DNA of 64,000 nucleotides from Stratiolaelaps scimitus (lineage: Eukaryota; Arthropoda; Arachnida; Mesostigmata; Laelapidae): assembly GCA_019614645.1 (NCBI GenBank), contig JABWDB010000005.1, positions 18,651,001 to 18,715,000 of the forward strand. The letters are read 5' to 3'. Positions 1-12,683 of the stretch are shown here, piece by piece. Under the pieces are notes generated by a model. That model had not been told where the DNA came from. It saw only the letters and a list, made by a program, of their open reading frames with translations, and searched no databases. Position numbers and translations under genes: made by a program. Position 1 is the stretch's first letter. Every line of letters begins with the position of its first letter.

Positions 1-77
1 AGGATAATGTCGCAGTGCAGACGGCGAAGATTGTCAAGGAGTTCTTCGAAACGCAAGACATACAGTTACTGAGCTGA
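1..77 (+). pseudogene. Tc1-like transposase relic (5' and 3' truncated)
   Basis: Reading from base 3, about 24 codons run to a TGA at 75-77. They start with an Asp-Asn pair and continue TAKIVKEFF and then QDIQLLS. This is the segment around the second catalytic Asp of Tc1/mariner DD34E transposases, where the family normally reads DNAxxHTAKxVKEFF and then a tract ending in SPDLNPIE. Here the homology ends at the stop and the tract with the catalytic Glu is not seen. The 5' part lies outside the window, so it may be a larger fossil. It is non-functional as seen. It is a different copy from the element at 28.4 kb, whose corresponding segment reads quite differently. Confidence 0.7.
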
Positions 78-178
78 CAGTAATGTGATATATCTGAATG
101 ACTGAAAGCGAAACTGCAGTGCTACTTACGGTCGAGAAAAAAATCAGAAACATGGGGATGGGCTACCTTTTTGACGCG

Positions 179-215
<37 letters not shown>

Positions 216-1725
216 TAACGTCTGTGTAACTCCAAATCACCTTCCTCTATAATCAGGATATAGAAAGTGCGATTTGACCTTTCGTGTGCATATGTGTCAT
301 AGCATCCATGGCGTAGTAGATTTCCACATTTCTATACTTATTATCCTTAACCGTATCTGTTGTAAAACCTGGTCTATTATTTGTTGCTGATGACGATGGT
401 CGCATGAAACAGATCATACATAACAAGACATAGTGATACTGTAAAAAAAATAATACCGGTCGCAAAATTCGATTCAGTTCGAACAAAATAAACAACTTCT
501 ATGTTGTAGGGCGGGCACATCAGGACCTGGGTCGCTGGCCTGATCATGCTCCCGAACGATTTCTACATTCTGCTACTTGTGTCGTTGGAGAAAAGTTATT
601 TAAAGCGGAATCTGGTTGTTACGCTTTTTTTTTATATCTGAACACGGTAAAATAATGTGCGACGTATTCCCAACCAGTGGAAGACATACCCGCAAAAAAT
701 TTAACTACTACTACACTAATTACGCGCATCACTGATGATTCCGAAAATTGTTCCGAAATTTCGAAACCCAACAAAAATTGTCCAAAATGCAACTCCTCAA
801 TCGTTTGTTTTGTTTGGACGGCGCGCCCGTATTTTGACCTGTAGCTAAGCACATGTCAATACTATGATAGAATGCTTGTTTATCTAGGGACTGTCATTTA
901 TTATGGATTGGTCGTCCACTGCACAAATCGAGTTCTTGCTGAGAATTCATTAACCGGACACATTTCGCTAAGACGCTTGCCCCAGACAGAAAATGCGTTC
1001 CTTCAACCGTTACCCCATGATGGATAGGATAAGCAAGCCTAGCGAGAAGGCAGAGTTAATTTTTAATAATTCATCTATCAGCAGGCGAAATGTGTTTGCA
1101 TGAACAAGATTGTCCAATATAAACCGGACCCACATTGCTTTTCAGGGCCAACTCTCAGATCGTTTCCGGTATAAGACAGTAAAAAACAAATAGCTAGTGT
1201 TTGTATGGTAAGTCTTACCATTTATATGAGTCATAAGGGCTCCTTCTTCAAACCGCTATTGATTCGGTTGAACTGGCTCGATCGTCTTGGAATAGCTGCT
1301 ACCTTTCTGGTGCCTGCTGTTTTGATTGCTATATTTGAGCGACACACTTGTACAGTTATTATTTGTTTTGTGCTAATACTCTGATTGTTTCTAATACTAA
1401 CAAAACTATCCTGTTAGAAGCACAGGATACTTACACCAATGTTGACCGCAATGATGTGCTCCATACGAATATGTTGAGATTATGTTACAAAATATATATA
1501 TATATAATATATATATTCTATATGTACATAAACTTTTCCTACTGTCTTCCTGCCCTCAAGGGCTGTTATAGGCTGTGATAGCTGAGTGGTACTTTACGGT
1601 CCGTACTTTGCGTTGATTAACGTTATGTGCGCCGGGCCACTATTACGCCATGAATTCCACATGCCGGCTCGACCACTGGAGATCATCATCCATCCTGAGG
1701 CCACCGACGACAACGGTACGACAGC
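78..1725. other. Intergenic, no gene recognised
   Basis: A (TA)n tract lies at 182-209 and a short interrupted one near 1491-1513. ORFs on both strands are under 90 codons, have no recognisable motif and look like chance frames. No terminal inverted repeat was found that would bound the transposon scrap at the left edge. Confidence 0.6.
182..209. repeat. (TA)n microsatellite
   Basis: An uninterrupted alternating TA run of about 28 bases, followed by a short imperfect extension. Confidence 0.95.
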
Positions 1726-2604
1726 ATGTACCAATTTTGTTCTTTGTTACCACCAGCTTATTTTCACGACGTCGATCAGCAAGACCATCCTCTTCATCCG
1801 CATTGTCTAGCCACTATCTATTTTGTTCTGTTCTACAATACAACAACAGCGGACCTGCGGAGAGGGACCGTCGTGGCGTCTCGCTGCTATGCGAGCGGTT
1901 ATGCGTTCGTTGACGAGGACCCGATGTCTCATCTTCGACTTCATCGGACTCTCGATTATGAACGAGCACGCATTCATTGTGAGCCAATTCGCACCTTGCT
2001 CCAACCGCCGAACTGGCTGTTTGTTCATTCGTTGTCCCTCGGCGTCTTCTTATACGCGACAACCACCGCTGGGTATTACCGACACATTGAGCGACGAGTG
2101 AACAACAATGACGTCGACTTGTGTCTCTTTCCGCTGCCGAAGTTGAAAGAACTAGAGCTCTCCGTACATCGGCGTGTTCGAGCGGCGTTCACCACAGCGT
2201 CTGTGAAGCTGCCACGCCAACTTAGCTTGCCGGCCCGTTATTTTTTTTCAGCGGTAGAACCAACTGCAGCAGCATCAGCAGCAGAAACCGCGTCAGCTTA
2301 TGCGTATGTATTATCCATTCAACGGCAGCGTGTTGAATGTGTTGACTCCGTTGGCGAGGCTTGTCTATACAATAGCAGCGCTTGTTTGGATAGACTCCTG
2401 TTAAAGCTACGCTCGAAGACTGGCCTTTTGTGGAGGACCAACGACTACAGCAGGCTGCAACCTGCTTCAGCAGCAGCTGCAGAACAGTACCGTAAGGCAG
2501 TGATCGGATTGTGCACTTTTCAGTTGGTGTCTATGTGTGTTTGGGTGTGTGCATACGGTACTGACTCCCCGTTCATCGCCTACAACAACAAGCAGCACGG
2601 TTAA
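1726..2604 (+). CDS. 292-codon open frame of uncertain status
   Basis: The frame opens with an ATG at 1726 and ends with TAA at 2602-2604. It is the second longest open frame in the window. The predicted protein has no domain I recognise. It contains alanine runs produced by CAG/GCA triplets around 2265-2290 and 2465-2485 and scattered Leu/Arg-rich segments; no signal peptide is evident. GC is higher than in the flanks, which makes chance ORFs likelier. Smaller antisense frames overlap its first half. A GTTAAG that could be a splice donor occurs just before the stop. It could be a real exon, an untranslated first exon, or a by-product of base composition. Confidence 0.22.
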   Translation: MYQFCSLLPPAYFHDVDQQDHPLHPHCLATIYFVLFYNTTTADLRRGTVVASRCYASGYAFVDEDPMSHLRLHRTLDYERARIHCEPIRTLLQPPNWLFVHSLSLGVFLYATTTAGYYRHIERRVNNNDVDLCLFPLPKLKELELSVHRRVRAAFTTASVKLPRQLSLPARYFFSAVEPTAAASAAETASAYAYVLSIQRQRVECVDSVGEACLYNSSACLDRLLLKLRSKTGLLWRTNDYSRLQPASAAAAEQYRKAVIGLCTFQLVSMCVWVCAYGTDSPFIAYNNKQHG

Positions 2605-2981
2605 GTGTTCCCTAGGGTCTACGCCACGGCTAATTCAGCATGGCGACCACTGCTGCTGGCCGCGGCCTGTGTCGGCAGATGGGGAGCCGTGACGCCCGGC
2701 TCCGGTTGCTTATTTTGAAGTGGCGCAGTCAGAGCCGAAGCCAGCGCTGGAGCAGTTGGCAATAGCGGCAGAGGGTGAACAAAGAAGATGACAATAGCGA
2801 GGATCGTTCGCAGTGGACCGAACGTTCGCGATAGGCAGAAGCCAGACGGAATTGCCTGCCCGTGCCGTTAGTCTGGGTAGCTGTCCGGTGGAGACCCTCG
2901 TGACTGGCCAAGCGCCCGCTTTTCTGCTTAGCACCGCTGTGTCCATCGCGCGTGTGACCCACAATCGATAGATGCACCCCG

Positions 2982-2986
<5 letters not shown>

Positions 2987-3010
<24 letters not shown>
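2987..3010. repeat. (TA)n microsatellite
   Basis: A pure TA run followed by a short CA run. Confidence 0.95.
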
Positions 3011-3017
<7 letters not shown>

Positions 3018-4258
3018 CGGATGAAATGAAAAGATCCCATGGGAAGAACTCACCGAGTTCGACTTGACTGTCAACTTGAGAAGGCGCTTTTTCAATGAAG
3101 CCGAGCACGGCCGCCAGAGGCTGCATCGCGGGACCGTGTATCCAGCGAGGGCGTAACGTACGCTTCGCGATGAAGGTGGGCCCCGCAATACGGCTTGGAT
3201 AGCAAACAAAGACGAGAAAAAAACTCTCCAGACAGAGGGAAAAGTCGAAGGAAAGATGTTGCTGACATTTTCAGCCGTAAAAAACGAGTCGCTATCGAAA
3301 AAAAAGTGTCGGAACCGGACCCGCGATGATTGAAGAGCAAAATGATTTATGCCGCTGTTTGTCGGTGTGCGCTCGCCTTGATTCTTCCGTGTCATTATTT
3401 TTTCTTCTTCTTCGTATTGGTGAAACGAGTCAGGTCAACCAGAAAATGAAGGAGGTAAGGTTTGCGGTGATTATGACCGCAATTTACATGACAACTACGA
3501 ACGCGATCGAAGCTGATGGTGATGGCCATGTCAGTGACGGTCCGCTGTCGATATGGAGGAGAAGATAAGCAAGTGCAGCCGGAGAAACCCGTGATGGAGA
3601 GATCACCGCTTGTTGGGGGCTCACTCTGTTGACTCTGTAGTTTTTGCTTTATATCGCCGCCGCCACCGCCGTTCGCTCAGGTTCGATGATACTTCATCAA
3701 CATTTTTTTTTTACCAAAGTCTCAATAAACAGTGCTTGAACGGTGATCCGAACTTTCTGAGAGTTTACATCGTCGGGGCTGGATCACTTACGCGTACAGC
3801 TGCAGCAATTGTTGTTGTTTTATGTCACTGGAGATTGACCGCCCTTTGTAAAGGAGGAGCCAAATTGTCAGCAAGAACGAACGCGTTGTTGTACAACGAG
3901 AACTGTTTCGAACGTTTGTCTCAGCGGATAATTCGCTACTTCTCGGTCACATTATAAGCTATCCAATAATGGTCGACGTACCCTAGTTCAAGCATGTTGA
4001 GCAGCATAATTTCATCGTCATGTCGAGTGGCGGCTTACCGCCAGCCCGCCGGCTGGCCAGCATGATATTGAAATTTCTATTAGAAGTTGTTTTTCATGTC
4101 AACCCTCACCCCCGTTTCGCTGCTCCCCCGTTGACTGTCGTGCTGCCTCCTCGCTACATTGCAAATTCTATAATATATTATATACAATATGCAGTTTACG
4201 CCGATTTATAGAAAAGCAATTCGTGTTGACCATATATATCATTAAGAAAAACAGGGTA

Positions 4259-4294
<36 letters not shown>

Positions 4295-4295
4295 A
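4259..4295. repeat. (TA)n microsatellite, interrupted
   Basis: An AT dinucleotide run with one phase slip near 4286. Confidence 0.95.
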
Positions 4296-5385
4296 ATACA
4301 TGCCAGGTGATCGCTTATTTCCTGGATCGAAAATCGTCTTCTATTGTGCCGTCGTGCTGCGGGGACGGTCCCAGTTTATCTTCTATTCCACAGCCCCTAG
4401 AGCCGGTGCAAGTGAAGGAACCAGTCTGTTGACGCTGAACGGCTTAGCTTTGACCGGAACAAAATTGGCAAAAGCATGTAATTAAAATTACCCCGACCTA
4501 CGGTTCGTTAATTCGTGCGTGACTAGATTTTAATGGGTAAAACAACAGCTTGGTAAAAGAAACGCATCGTAATAATGCCATAGACGATGAGCAGAATTCA
4601 CTGAGCGTCATTGAATATATTCGAGCAAAATAGAAATACCTATTTAGGCTATAAATGGTAAGACTTGAAATAAATACGCGCAGTGTATATATAGGCAAGC
4701 TACACCTCACACTATCTATTTTTAGGCTTGTAATATTTTTATTTGTATGTTTTTATGTGTAGAAACGGTACCGACCCGGTTAGCTACTTGTGGGAAAATG
4801 CACTCAGTCGTATATCCTCTATAAGAGATCGATCATCATCTTCTTAACCCAACGTGATAATTCGTATGGACCTGTGAATAATACAGGTTGATACATTTTT
4901 TATCTGTAGTATTTATTAGAGCAATGATGTCCATCTGTCCAACAATGACCTCCTTATATAACAATGTCAGGTAAATACGATAGGAGCAAGTGTCTGTTGA
5001 TTATTTTGCGTAGAAAGCACGTAACTGATAATCATTGATGGTGTTTACTTATGTCTCATAAATGATTTAGCGTTGTTCACTCCACCATCGATAGCGCCAT
5101 AAATCTTCGATCAGCATCTTTGTCCCGAAGTTCTACTCTACAGAGGCACTAAGTTAAATTATATTTATAAAAGGAGAATTGTACGACTTATGTATGTCGC
5201 TCTGTATGTGGAGTTGTCTTGTGAATCATTTGCTCTGGACAAACACAAATTGCCCGACTAGGAATCGCTCTCACGTGATTGGCTCGATAGTGTCCCAGAT
5301 GTCTGTCAACCGAAGAATCACATCAAAATGGAACACATGATAGTTAATGTTAGACGCTCAGATCCTACACGGAGCGTACATTATT

Positions 5386-5458
5386 ATATTATATATATAT
5401 ACATTACATATACATATATATATATATATATATACATTACACACATTACATTACATAT
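5386..5458. repeat. Compound (TA)n / CATTA repeat
   Basis: Two TA tracts separated and followed by copies of ACATTAC and related hexamers, ending near 5458. Confidence 0.85.
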
Positions 5459-6570
5459 TGCTCAGCGTGCTGCTGCTTTATCAAACGAATCATGTAATAA
5501 TTACGTTTCTAATAACTCACCAACGAGATCTGCAATCGAGGAGGTCTTTGTGCAATATTGCAACTCGAAACAATAATCACCATCATCAGTCACTTCCATA
5601 GGCTTCGCGATTTGGAAATACCGATTTGGAACTAATTGATGACATTACTGGCATATAGCCATTACTACTACTGAGCGAATTCTACCTATCTTGTCCCGGT
5701 GGCGCAGCAAGCGTCGCAAACGTTGTAACTAGCCGAGTAACCAAAGCTTCAGCTGTCGTCTACGAGGCCGTCTATGACCTACAACGAAATTCTGAGTAGA
5801 CAATTCAATTATGCTGTTGCTTTCATTATCGGCAGTGGTGGTAGCCGCAGTAGTATTAGAACGTGACCAAAACCCCAATAGATGAGTATATGCATAGCAA
5901 CACTATGCTAATGCCGATAACTAACACCGCACGATAAATACGAATAGCGCACGCCGTACTGATCACGTCTATGTTTACCTCTCAATCGTTTGGCAATAAT
6001 AAAGTAGATTTTGGACGACGTTCGGTTTTCACGACTCGTTTCGTTCGGCACAACCATAGAAACCTGTGCACTAGTGGACGTGAGGAGCAGATCGCTCGAC
6101 CTGAAGCTGGCGTTCTAGCCAATAGCGAAAATGTCTGGGATTCATTATAGTTATTTTGCACAAAATCGCGTCTACTTGTTCTAATGGTATGGCTCGCATT
6201 GGAACACTGTAACCGAAATCGGTCAGAGAAATTCGCATGTTGTAAATTTTAGCTTTTCGATTCATGAATTTATATTCTCTCTCTCTCTGTGTGATATCGC
6301 AACCTTTCATGGCTTGGCACCATTGAACAAATTTTTATTATTATTAAAATTTATTTATTTTAATTTTTATAATTTTTATTATTATTATTATCATTATTTT
6401 TTCATTTTCATCGATAGACGTTATTAGACACCTACATTTAGTTAAGCTATACGGAAAGAATAGTTTGCTTTAGCTTTGTTTCTGGCGAGTTAGTGTGAAC
6501 ACCTGTTGCTCTTCTATTCGACTGCGCGAATCCACAATTAATTTATTTCGTTCATCATTTTCATCGATAG

Positions 6571-9500
6571 ATGTCTGCCGGCGACGAGTTCTTGAAGAAG
6601 CTGGAGACTGTCGAAGTGGAGATCCGAGCTGATTCCGATAGGATGACCGCCTTACGTGAGAAGCTTCCAGATGAGAACAGGTCTGTAACAGGTCATACGT
6701 TAAAAGTAAACGCTTAAGGGTTTAATCCTGCCCCTATTTAATATTGACCTTATCACACAAAAACTGATCGTAAATGGAAAAATGGTCCCAAAAAAAAAGA
6801 CATCGCGGAACAACAACAACTGCAACTACTCGTATTTCATGAATTTATTTGATTGTTTATCTATCACGTTCCGACTGCTAGCATGGCTGGCATTGCTTTC
6901 GTTGCTTCAGTATAGCATACGCGCATCTCTCGCGGTATCGATAGTATCCATAGTCGTGTGTAGTGTTCCCTTTGTAGCAATGCCTTAGTACGTCAGATGC
7001 AGAGATCAATGTTTAGCATTAATCCGATCGCTCGGTGGAGCGTTGGAGGACGATTGGTCTCGTAATTTGCCACCAGCCGGCCGTGACGATATCTCGAGAC
7101 GCATATTGCAAATCGATGTAATTATACGCTCGTGTTTGTTTAATCATTTGCTAGATTTGGTCCACTCGTTCCGGTCGCTGCCCGATTGTTGTCCGGTCAC
7201 TGCTCTTTGTGGTGTTCATTCTAGATGTCCAGGCAACATTCAGATAAAGATGTACAATTTTTGCAGTTTATAACTTTGTTGCGTATTGATATTCTCACAC
7301 GCGAGCCTCTACCCGATCCTAGATTAGGTCATGATGAGTACCGGTCAGGTAGATGTAGTTTTTCTAACCGATTAAAATTGTCACCGATAATGACTGGGCC
7401 AAGTTGCTCCGTTGTGGATTATGACGGATGGATTGACAGCGATTATTGGCGCAAGTAGGTTTCGATTCGATCAGACGATGTGGATTAGGGAGACACTTAG
7501 GAAATGTGTCAGCATTCTGATACATTTCCGTGAAGGACATGATAGTCAGAGGCATCAGAGGTTAGTCAGAGGTTCGCATGAAATGCGAATTTCGGAATTA
7601 ATTGTTTTCAAGGTGAACTCTGTTTCTATGCTGTTCTATGCGGCGGTCATCCGATGCCCACGACAAACACTTTTGCCCTCTCTCGCTGTTTTGCTGTCGT
7701 CGTTATCGGCGCTTAACTATATGATTGATTATATTGATTGTGTATATCTGTGTGTGTGTCGTTGTCATTCACTCGGTCATTTCTTAGGGAAGATATCTCG
7801 TCGCGTATCGATATGGCGATCGGCTCGGCCGCACTGATTCTAGCTGGAAAGTGTAAACAGTTCCGAGAGCTGTGCCAGAAGAATATCAATGAGACTGCCG
7901 GACTCTCGACCGACTCTGTGGACGGCAAGGAAAGCGAAGGTGCACAGTTCCCCACAACTCGAGAAGACCTCGAAGGTTGGTAGCACAACGTTTACCGAAT
8001 TTGACTAGCTTGTTCTCATATGAAATACGATCGATCGATCCGCAAGGGCTCAGCAAGCAGCATCATTTGGTTAGCTCGGGGAGGGAACGAAATGATGAGC
8101 CATATATGAACAACTGAATCAAATTCAAACTCAATGTCACTCGCCTTTATACTACGGTGTTCCATCCGTGGTGGTCTGTATCTCTTTATCGCAGTCTGTC
8201 AATTCCTGAGGGCAGTTGGCGTTGTCCTTCATCCCCCCTCCAATGTACTGTCGAAGTATGCTCTACACAGAGTTATTAACCACTGTTTCGAGAGGTGGCG
8301 GCAGTGACCTCGACCTTCAAAATATTCCTCTCGCAGCTGATATTCGTGGATCTGGGTTCCAGGTTGTTACTGTTAGCGGGGAGATGAGTTTGTCAGCGTG
8401 ACACCCTCATGTCCATTAGTCCCCTTCGCAGGCGTTCAGTGAATACTAATGAGTGCGCCTCGCCCGTTGAGATCAATGGCTCTGAATTTCTAGTCCTGCC
8501 CTCATGGACGTGTGCAGGCGTACCTGGTCAAGAAACTGAGTTAACAGCTGGATCAGCTCACAGGGGCTGTTCCCTTGCTGTTTCCTTTTGTTTTGTTGCT
8601 GCATAGTATGTAACGATTTCATAAAACCCTCTTTTTTGTCAAATCATACGTCTCACATGATACGAAACCTGCCAGTATTGTTCTATTAAGTACGCGACCA
8701 TCAGCATCCTGCTGTATCATATTCAACACAGTAAACAAGAGTGCTTTACAGAACGCAATGCGATAGGATAAGCAATGCTTTCATGCCCTATGGCTGTGGA
8801 TCTTCCTATTTGTGGTGAATTTTCTCGACTTCATAGCCAATCTGCTTTATTCCTAAATAATGAAACCTTTTGGACATGACATGCATACAATATTTAGCTG
8901 AACTATCGATAGTGGTAGTTGTAATCAAGTTTTCGGTTAATTATCGCCATTCAGGCTATACGAAGTGCGGCCGAATCGTCTATTTGATCCTCGCTCAAAC
9001 ATACAAATTATATGATGCATACAAATCGTTGTTGTATATGCGACTTGTTCTGTTCTCAATGTTGCAGTCATGCCATGCTTAATCTAAATCTATTTCCCTT
9101 TGTTTCTCATGGGACCGGAACCATCCTTCCTTCCTGCGCAGGCTTTTGGGAAATGATCTCTTTGCCTATCCAGAAAGTGCGCGATGATTGTACATCGATC
9201 GAGCGTCTCAAGGAAAACGGCTGGAAGGAAAATGAAGACATTGTTAAAATGAAGACCGAGAAGACAATGTCGGCTTCGGCACCGAAACCTCAGGGGCAAC
9301 GAAAGAAGCCTCTGGTCTCTAAGAATGATAACACGATCTGTAGCCAAGCCGATATTGAGCGACGCGAGAGGCTGACACGTCAAAAGGAGGAGGCTCGACA
9401 GCGACTTCTGGTAAATTAATCAACATTTCGGTCTTTCTGAGATCCGATCATTTATGTCATTGTCATCGAAGTAATGCTACAACGAATTTAAACTTCTGAT

Positions 9501-9851
9501 ATGTAGACGAGTGGGAAGTATTGTAGAACGAATAGGTCACTGCTCTTATTTTGATGGACCCCGTCACTGGATGGGACTTCAGTGGTTGTTGTCCATTCAG
9601 AGAGGTTATCTAGATATAGTGCAAAGTTTTGGAGATGTGTGCATCGCTATATAAGAAAACCACCCATCAAGTTGTCGATGTAAATTTTCTGCTAACGGTG
9701 TTTCGATTTCGTTGGAAAACATTGAAATAACACAAATTGACCTTGATTTGTTTGCGTTCCTATTATTTTACTGCAGGAATTTAAGAAAGCAGCGCGCGAC
9801 AAGATGTCGCAAACAAATGGCGCTGACCCTGATGCTGTGCAGGCCGAGTAG
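6571..9851 (+). CDS. GKAP-domain (DLGAP/HURP family) protein, four exons
   Basis: Exons are 6571-6680, 7788-7975, 9142-9410 and 9777-9851. All boundaries are GT-AG and the total is 642 nt, 213 residues plus TAG. The product matches the GKAP family signature. An EFLKKLE start is followed by IDMAIGSAALIL and KCKQFRELC (about residues 45-67), then the diagnostic DLEGFWEMISL (about 96-106) and LKENGWKE, then a basic charged helix (RRERLTRQKEEARQRLL, then KKAARDKM). Family members are SAPAP/DLGAP postsynaptic scaffolds and HURP/Mars mitotic spindle proteins. The C terminus ends VQAE rather than the PDZ ligand QTRL of neuronal SAPAPs, which leans to a HURP-like or divergent member. The ATG directly follows a possible acceptor (CGATAG), so this may be the 3' end of a longer gene whose N-terminal exons lie upstream. 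GKAP assignment is firm; start and subfamily are not. Confidence 0.85.
6681..7787 (+). other. Intron 1 of the GKAP-domain gene
   Basis: Starts GTCTGT and ends TTTCTTAG, splitting an Arg codon (AG|G). ORFs inside it are short chance frames. Nothing else was recognised. Confidence 0.75.
7976..9141 (+). other. Intron 2 of the GKAP-domain gene
   Basis: Starts GTTGGT and ends CCTGCGCAG, splitting the Gly codon (G|GC) of the conserved EGFW motif. It contains GATCGATCGATC near 8029. No gene or repeat of note was seen. Confidence 0.75.
9411..9776 (+). other. Intron 3 of the GKAP-domain gene
   Basis: A 366-bp intron starting GTAAAT and ending TTTTACTGCAG. It falls between codons in the C-terminal charged helix. 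Confidence 0.75.
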
Positions 9852-10007
9852 ATGGATGACCTGTCAACCAAAAAATGATTTCTACAAACTGCAACTACAA
9901 ATACTAGATAGTATCGTCGGCCATCAATAGTTTCTAATGACAAACATTAGAGAGGTACGATGCGTAGCTTGAACTATTATATGTGACATTATAAATAGAC
10001 GAATCGG

Positions 10008-10013
10008 AATAAA
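10008..10013 (+). terminator. Polyadenylation signal AATAAA
   Basis: Lies 157 bases after the GKAP-gene stop codon and is followed by a T-rich stretch (TGCTTGTTTTTCAC). Position and context fit the 3' end of that gene. Confidence 0.65.
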
Positions 10014-10311
10014 GTGCTTGTTTTTCACACAGATTATGCTAGGTAAATTTGTAATGTTCACTGAGATGTAGAATGTATTAGGCAAATTGCTTCTCGAAAA
10101 ATTAAATCACTGTGAACTATTTGAATAGCAAGCCACGATTCAATAGCATGTTGACTTTGTTGTTAAAATTAAAATTAACTATAGTAATTGATTATCAGCA
10201 GCATGTGGATACAATTGGCTGTCTTTATTATCCTTTGTTTCAGATGATGCAATTGGTGATGGTGCACCGAAGACCACGCACTCGAAACAAGTGTGCCTAC
10301 AAAATGAAGCC

Positions 10312-10313
<2 letters not shown>

Positions 10314-10354
<41 letters not shown>
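10314..10354. repeat. (TA)n microsatellite
   Basis: An AT run of about 40 bases, the longest in the left half of the window. Confidence 0.95.
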
Positions 10355-10356
<2 letters not shown>

Positions 10357-10760
10357 TATACAATCAATAGTATACGCATTCGAATCGTGTTCAGACTAAC
10401 TACTCTCGGAGGAGTTGTTATGATGTGATATAAGCCGACGGAAAGGTGGCTAATGGCCCAGGGACGAGAAGTTGAAGATTCACGCCATCGGATTCGCCTC
10501 GAATGACCGATCGATGTTAACTGTCTGCTAAACTTACTAACTAAATGCTAAACTTCTCGCAAGTTGAGGTGACCCCAATAGCCGGCCGACGATTGGGGCG
10601 AGGAACAGTTCCACCTACCGAGCCGATCATGGAGAATCACGAAGGCCGCTGCGTGACTTGAGCGTAGCAAGAAATGATAACAGAGAAGACACGCATACAA
10701 ATTGACGACAAATACTCGAGCTACTGGAACAGATTAAAAGAAAACTCGGAGCAATATGAG

Positions 10761-10792
10761 CAGATAGATAGAGATAGAGAGAGAGAGAGAGC
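10761..10792. repeat. (GA)n / GATA microsatellite
   Basis: GATA units pass into a pure GA run. Confidence 0.9.
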
Positions 10793-12649
10793 GATGGGGG
10801 CCGGAATTAATAATTATTTTCTTTCGGCGAAAAGCCGCAAACTAGAATTATACACATATAGCTATATCACAGCTATACAATATACATATGCATATAAGTC
10901 GTCGGACCTCCGAAGAAGACCTTGTGACTAGAACAGATAATGATTTTTGGACAATCTTATTAAGACACACTAGCAACAATTATTGGTTCCTCGTTGGTTA
11001 CAGTAAGGAGGATATTGTATTCGATCTATATACGAGTACTATATTTGAGTATGGCACTGATAATGCGAGGTCATACAAGGTGGATATGGGACATAGCCGA
11101 CAATTGGGAATTATAGAAAAGATACGATGAATCTTTCCTAAACGTGCAACTACTAACCGTGTATATAATAAATGCGTACGATCACATCGCAGATAATTAT
11201 GTCGCTATAGTAGTAGTAGTGGCAGCAATAACAATAATTGAGAATCATCCAGATGGAACTGATGGAAGAGTTATGGGCTGCTAGAATCTCCAATATAGTG
11301 GCAACCCTATGAATGCAAGCAATAGCGGAAAACGTGGTAGCGATGCGGTGCATTGTAGCAGAGGTTAAATTGATAATGAAATCAGATCCTGATATCGATT
11401 TATCTGCATGGGCTATTCATTCGGACACTCAATTAGTATTTGAGTTGGACGGTCGAGATTGATGATCATTGAAAGTGCCTTACCGAATACACACTACCAA
11501 AGCCGAATATGTTACTACCAGCACGATCTATATTTAGATAAATATATATACATATCTTATTCTATGTCAGAATTATTGAATGGCGATTAATGAGTTGCTC
11601 GTACGGTCAGAGGCGTTCATAAAGCTCATCTTGAGCCGTCTCCTTCCTATCATAGCCAGAGAATGACGTTGATAACGGCCGCGAGACCTCTTGCTCGTCC
11701 AGTTTCGGTATGGCTTTTCTAGATAGACAACCACGCTGTATCTGTGTGTTTGTCAGCCACGTCAACATTCGTAGGAGTTCCATTTTTGCATTTCTTGAAG
11801 AGCGTTTCTTGATACGGTGTGTCGTCAGGGAGTTCCTCTCCCACCTCCATTGTGGACCATGACTTGAACATAATTGCGAGATTGTCCAGCTTGAAATAAA
11901 TTGTACTATGTGTTTTTTTGAATTATGGAAGTATATTGCATTTCTTGCGCGCGAGCGAGCGAGGCGGGGACAGGGGATCAACTGGCTTCGAATTGATCGA
12001 TTCGCCAGACCAGTATAGGGCTTAACATCGATCATTTAATTAGTGGATCGCATCGGTGATAGGTTTATTTAGTTTTGACGCAGAGGAAGTCTAAACGAAC
12101 AAAGGGTTTTTGGAGAGGTTCGATATTCAGTTGGCCTTACTGCTATGCAGCTAATTAGCCTCAACGATTTGTTACGTTTGATCAACGTGAATATCATTAT
12201 ACTTCCGTCGCGTGACTACTGCAAATGGTGCCACTTTATATGCATTAAATATAAATTAGTTAGTCGAGGGTTAAAACGTCACGGATAGGTTATTGGAAAA
12301 GTTTTTTTTTTTTGAAATAGCTTCACATGAAGACACCAGCTTTGCGAATGCCCATGCAATCAGTCGCCTATCAACTATATCCATCTTTACGGGCTAGTTA
12401 AGAGTTCAAATGCCACTCTGAACTACGCCGCTTAATCGTGACTCAAAAACTCTCCTTACCTAAGCAGACCGCAGTAAATTATGCTAAAATTCAACATTAT
12501 TTCAACATACCATGATGAACCACATTTCAGCGTTCAAAGTAGCTCATGTGGAATTATAGATATATAGAAGACAACATGCTGTAATTGCTTGGTGAGAAAC
12601 ATCAACTATAGTTCGGCTTTGCCGCCTGATAAAGCGGCAATCAAATCGC

Positions 12650-12652
12650 CTA

Positions 12653-12683
<31 letters not shown>
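12650..12683. repeat. (TA)n microsatellite
   Basis: A TA run with a single G interruption near 12658. Confidence 0.95.

Larger units (their letters stand above)
2605..6570. other. Region upstream of the GKAP-domain gene
   Basis: Only simple repeats stand out: (TA)n at 2987-3010, 4259-4295 and 5386-5458, and ATT-rich sequence near 6336-6400. A strong donor-like GAG|GTAAGG sits at 3452-3460 at the end of a plus-strand frame that is in phase 0 there. It would be phase-compatible with the first recognised GKAP exon, so an upstream exon may end here. This rests on one splice site only. The octadecamer CATTTTCATCGATAGA occurs nearly identically at 6404-6420 and 6555-6571, the second copy abutting the ATG of the GKAP gene. 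Confidence 0.5.

Noticed and set aside
7412..7837. 141-codon frame inside intron 1 and exon 2 of the GKAP gene
   Set aside because: Runs across a well-supported acceptor in a frame different from the GKAP reading, so it is a shadow.
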